Shown: positions 60,401-64,000 of the stretch, piece by piece | How the letters are laid out: each line of letters opens with the position of its first letter | Position numbering within the stretch: the first letter of the stretch is position 1 | Source of the DNA: Populus alba | Lineage: Eukaryota > Streptophyta > Magnoliopsida > Malpighiales > Salicaceae | Direction: 5' to 3' | NCBI RefSeq assembly: GCF_005239225.2 | Contig: NC_133298.1 | Coordinates: 124,001-188,000 of the forward strand | Length of the DNA: 64,000 bases | Notes under the pieces: model-generated | The model's input: the letters and a program-made list of their open reading frames with translations, nothing else | The model's database searches: none | What the model was told of the DNA's origin: nothing | Program-made: the position numbers and the translations under genes

Positions 60401-63400
60401 GTTTCGCCGTTTGAGGAAGAAAGTCTGATGTAAACAAGTAGCAGAAGCATACATGCTCAAGAGGGATCACCCGAAATTCAAAGGCAGCTGAATTTCGGCA
60501 AAGGGGCATCGAAAGTCGGAATGCCGCGAAACTCACCGAGTCAAAGCGTTTCGCCGTTTGAGGAAGAAAGTCTGATGTACAACAAGTAGCAGAAGCATAC
60601 ATGCTCAAGATGGATCACCCGAAATTCAAAGGCAGCTGAATTTCGGCAACAGGGGCATCGAAGTCGGAATGCCGCGAAACTCACCGAGTCAAAGCGTTTC
60701 GCCGTTTGCGAAAGAAGTCTGATGTACAACAAGTAGCAGAAGCATACATGCTCAAGAGGGATCACCCGAAATTCAAAGGCAGCTGAATTTCGGCAACCAG
60801 GGGCATCGAAGTCGGAATGCCGCGAAACTCACCGAGTCAAAGCGTTTCGCCGTTTGCGGAAGAAAGTCTGATGTAACAAGTAGCAGAAGCATACATGCTC
60901 AAAGAGGGATCACCCGAAATTCAAAGGCAGCTGAATTTCGGCAACCGGGGCATCGAAGTCGGAATGCCGCGAAACTCACCGAGTCAAAGCGTTTCGCCGT
61001 TTGCGAAGAAGTCTGATGTAGAACAAGTAGCAGAAGCATACATGCTCAAGAGGGATCACCCGAAATTCAAAGGCAGCTGAATTTCGGCAACCGGGGCATC
61101 GAAGTCGGAATGCCGCGAAACTCACCGAGTCAAAGCGTTTCGCCGTTTGAGGAAGAAGTCTGATGTAGAACAAGTAGCAGAAGCATACATGCTCAAGAGG
61201 GATCACCCGAAATTCAAAGGCAGCTGAATTTCGGCAACAGGGGCATCGAAGTCGGAATGCCGCGAAACTCACCGAGTCAAAGCGTTTCGCCGTTTGAGGA
61301 AGAAAGTCTGAATGTACAACAAGTAGCAGAAGCATACATGCTCAAGAGGGATCACCCGAAATTCAAAGGCAGCTGAATTTCGGCAACCGGGGCATCGAAG
61401 TCGGAATGCCGCGAAACTCACCGAGTCAAAGCGTTTCGCCGTTTGCGGAAGAAAGTCTGATGTAGAACAAGTAGCAGAAGCATACATGCTCAAGAGGGAT
61501 CACCCGAAATTCAAAGGCAGCTGAATTTCGGCAACCGGGGCATCGAAGTCGGAATGCCGCGAAACTCACCGAGTCAAAGCGTTTCGCCGTTTGCGGAAGA
61601 AGTCTGATGTTGAACAAGTAGCAGAAGCATACATGCTCAAGAGGGATCACCCGAAATTCAAAGGCAGCTGAATTTCGGCAACAGGGGCATCGAAGTCGGA
61701 ATGCCGCGAAACTCACCGAGTCAAAGCGTTTCGCCGTTTGAGGAAGAAAGTCTGATGTTGAACAAGTAGCAGAAGCATACATGCTCAAGAGGGATCACCC
61801 GAAATTCAAAGGCAATGAATTTCGGCAACCGGGCATCGAAGTCGGAATGCCGCGAAACTCACCGAGTCAAAGCGTTTCGCCGTTTGCGGAAGAAGTCTGA
61901 TGTTGAACAAGTAGCAGAAGCATACATGCTCAAGAGGGATCACCCGAAATTCAAAGGCAGCTGAATTTCGGCAACAGGGGCATCGAAGTCGGAATGCCGC
62001 GAAACTCACCGAGTCAAAGCGTTTCGCCGTTTGAGGAAGAAAGTCTGATGTACAACAAGTAGCAGAAGCATACATTCTCAAGAGGGATCACCCGAAATTC
62101 AAAGGCAGCTGAATTTCGGCAACCGGGCATCGAAGTCGGAATGCCGCGAAACTCACCGAGTCAAAGCGTTTCGCCGTTTGCGAAGAAAGTCTGATGTAGA
62201 ACAAGTAGCAGAAGCATACATGCTCAAGAGGGATCACCCGAAATTCAAAGGCAGCTGAATTTCGGCAACAGGGGCATCGAAGTCGGAATGCCGCGAAACT
62301 CACCGAGTCAAAGCGTTTCGCCGTTTGAGGAAGGTCTGATGTAACAAGTAGCAGAAGCATACATGCTCAAGAGGGATCACCCGAAATTCAAAGGCAGCTG
62401 AATTTCGGCAACCGGGGCATCGAAGTCGGAATGCCGCGAAACTCACCGAGTCAAAGCGTTTCGCCGTTTGAGGAAGAAGTCTGATGTAGAACAAGTAGCA
62501 GAAGCATACATGCTCAAGAGGGATCACCCGAAATTCAAAGGCAGCTGAATTTCGGCAACCGGGGCATCGAAGTCGGAATGCCGCGAAACTCACCGAGTCA
62601 AAGCGTTTCGCCGTTTGCGGAAGAAGTCTGATGTAGAACAAGTAGCAGAAGCATACATGCTCAAGAGGGATCACCCGAAATTCAAAGGCAGCTGAATTTC
62701 GGCAACCGGGGCATCGAAGTCGGAATGCCGCGAAACTCACCGAGTCAAAGCGTTTCGCCGTTTGAGGAAGAAAGTCTGATGTAGAACAAGTAGCAGAAGC
62801 ATACATGCTCAAGAGGGATCACCCGAAATTCAAAGGCAGCTGAATTTCGGCAACAGGGGCATCGAAGTCGGAATGCCGCGAAACTCACCGAGTCAAAGCG
62901 TTTCGCCGTTTGAGGAAGAAAGTCTGATGTAGAACAAGTAGCAGAAGCATACATGGTCAAGAGGGATCACCCGAAATTCAAAGGCAGCTGAATTTCGGCA
63001 ACAGGGGCATCGAAGTCGGAATGCCGCGAAACTCACCGAGTCAAAGCGGTTTCGCCGTTTGAGGAAGAAAGTCTGATGTACAACAAGTAGCAGAAGCATA
63101 CATGCTCAAGAGGGATCACCCGAAATTCAAAGGCAGCTGAATTTCGGCAACCGGGGCATCGAAGTCGGAATGCCGCGAAACTCACCGAGTCAAAGCGTTT
63201 CGCCGTTTGCGGAAGAAAGTCTGATGTAGAACAAGTAGCAGAAGCATACATGCTCAAGAGGGATCACCCGAAATTCAAAGGCAGCTGAATTTCGGCAACA
63301 GGGGCATCGAAGTCGGAATGCCGCGAAACTCACCGAGTCAAAGCGTTTCGCCGTTTGAGGAAGAAGTCTGATGTTGAACAAGTAGCAGAAGCATACATGC

Positions 63401-64000
63401 TCAAGAGGGATCACCCGAAATTCAAAGGCAGCTGAATTTCAACAACCGGGGCATCGAAGTCGGAATGCCGCGAAACTCACCGAGTCAAAGCGTTTCGCCG
63501 TTTGCGGAAGAAGTCTGATGTAGAACAAGTAGCAGAAGCATACATGCTCAAGAGGGATCACCCGAAATTCAAAGGCAGCTGAATTTCGGCAACAGGGGCA
63601 TCGAAGTCGGAATGCCGCGAAACTCACCGAGTCAAAGCGTTTCGCCGTTTGAGGAAGAAAGTCTGATGTAGAACAAGTAGCAGAAGCATACATGCTCAAG
63701 AGGGATCACCCGAAATTCAAAGGCAGCTGAATTTCGGCAAACGGGGCATCGAAGTCGGAATGCCGCGAAACTCACCGAGTCAAAGCGTTTCGCCGTTTGA
63801 GGAAGAAGTCTGATGTAAGAACAAGTAGCAGAAGCATACATGCTCAAGAGGGATCACCCGAAATTCAAAGGCAGCTGAATTTCGGCAACAGGGGCATCGA
63901 AGTCGGAATGCCGCGAAACTCACCGAGTCAAAGCGTTTCGCCGTTTGAGGAAGAAAGTCTGATGTGCAACAAGTAGCAGAAGCATACATGCTCAAGAGGG
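57454..64000. repeat. 148-bp satellite array, subfamily F (A-like)
   Basis: About 44 monomers marked by GGCAGCTGAATTTCGG, ACAGGGGCATCG or ACCGGGGCATCG, and either GAGGAAGAAAGTCTGATG or GCGGAAGAAGTCTGATG followed by TACAAC, TAGAAC or TTGAAC. The rare TGTGATGTACAAC plus ACATTCTCAAG monomer of block A is also found here (about 60,129). The first kilobase after the gap has several indels, then the array is regular to the window end, where it continues. No gene is visible. Confidence 0.94.

Overview
The window is plant nuclear DNA, almost certainly centromeric or pericentromeric heterochromatin. It holds no ordinary host gene, no tRNA or rRNA gene and no CRISPR. About 90% is one tandem satellite with a 148-bp monomer (some monomers 147 bp), read head to tail on the + strand throughout. 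The plant assignment rests on the single interspersed element: a Ty3/gypsy retrotransposon of the Athila type with a tRNA-Asp primer-binding site. I do not recognise the satellite and cannot name the species.

Layout. 1-3368: satellite subfamily A, with a clear 443-bp three-monomer higher-order repeat. 3369-9465: a truncated, decayed Athila-like element on the - strand. Its 5' LTR is at 7574-9465, its PBS at 7550-7567, and gag, protease, RT and RNase H remnants run down to 3369; integrase and the 3' LTR are gone. 9466-17640: near-consensus satellite (subfamily B) with very similar monomers but many one-base indels. 17641-43500: more diverged subfamily C, with large duplicated multi-monomer blocks (two copies of about 4.57 kb at an offset of about 5.33 kb, and a 1.48-kb ten-monomer repeat), broken by a 500-N gap at 23459-23958. 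43501-51640: subfamily D, strongly homogenised from about 46 kb. 51641-56953: satellite so rich in indels and junk insertions that it looks like unpolished long-read sequence, ending in a second 500-N gap (56954-57453). 57454-64000: subfamily F, which resembles subfamily A.

The sequence shows a repeat landscape shaped by unequal exchange and conversion (nested duplications, mosaic patches, homogenised flanks) plus one retrotransposon insertion that later lost one end. Each monomer carries two perfect inverted repeats (9-bp arms around 10 bp, 7-bp arms around 15 bp), the most distinctive structural property of the satellite. Much of the small-scale disorder near the gaps is probably assembly or polishing error. 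The open frames across the satellite are by-products of the repeat and are not annotated as genes.
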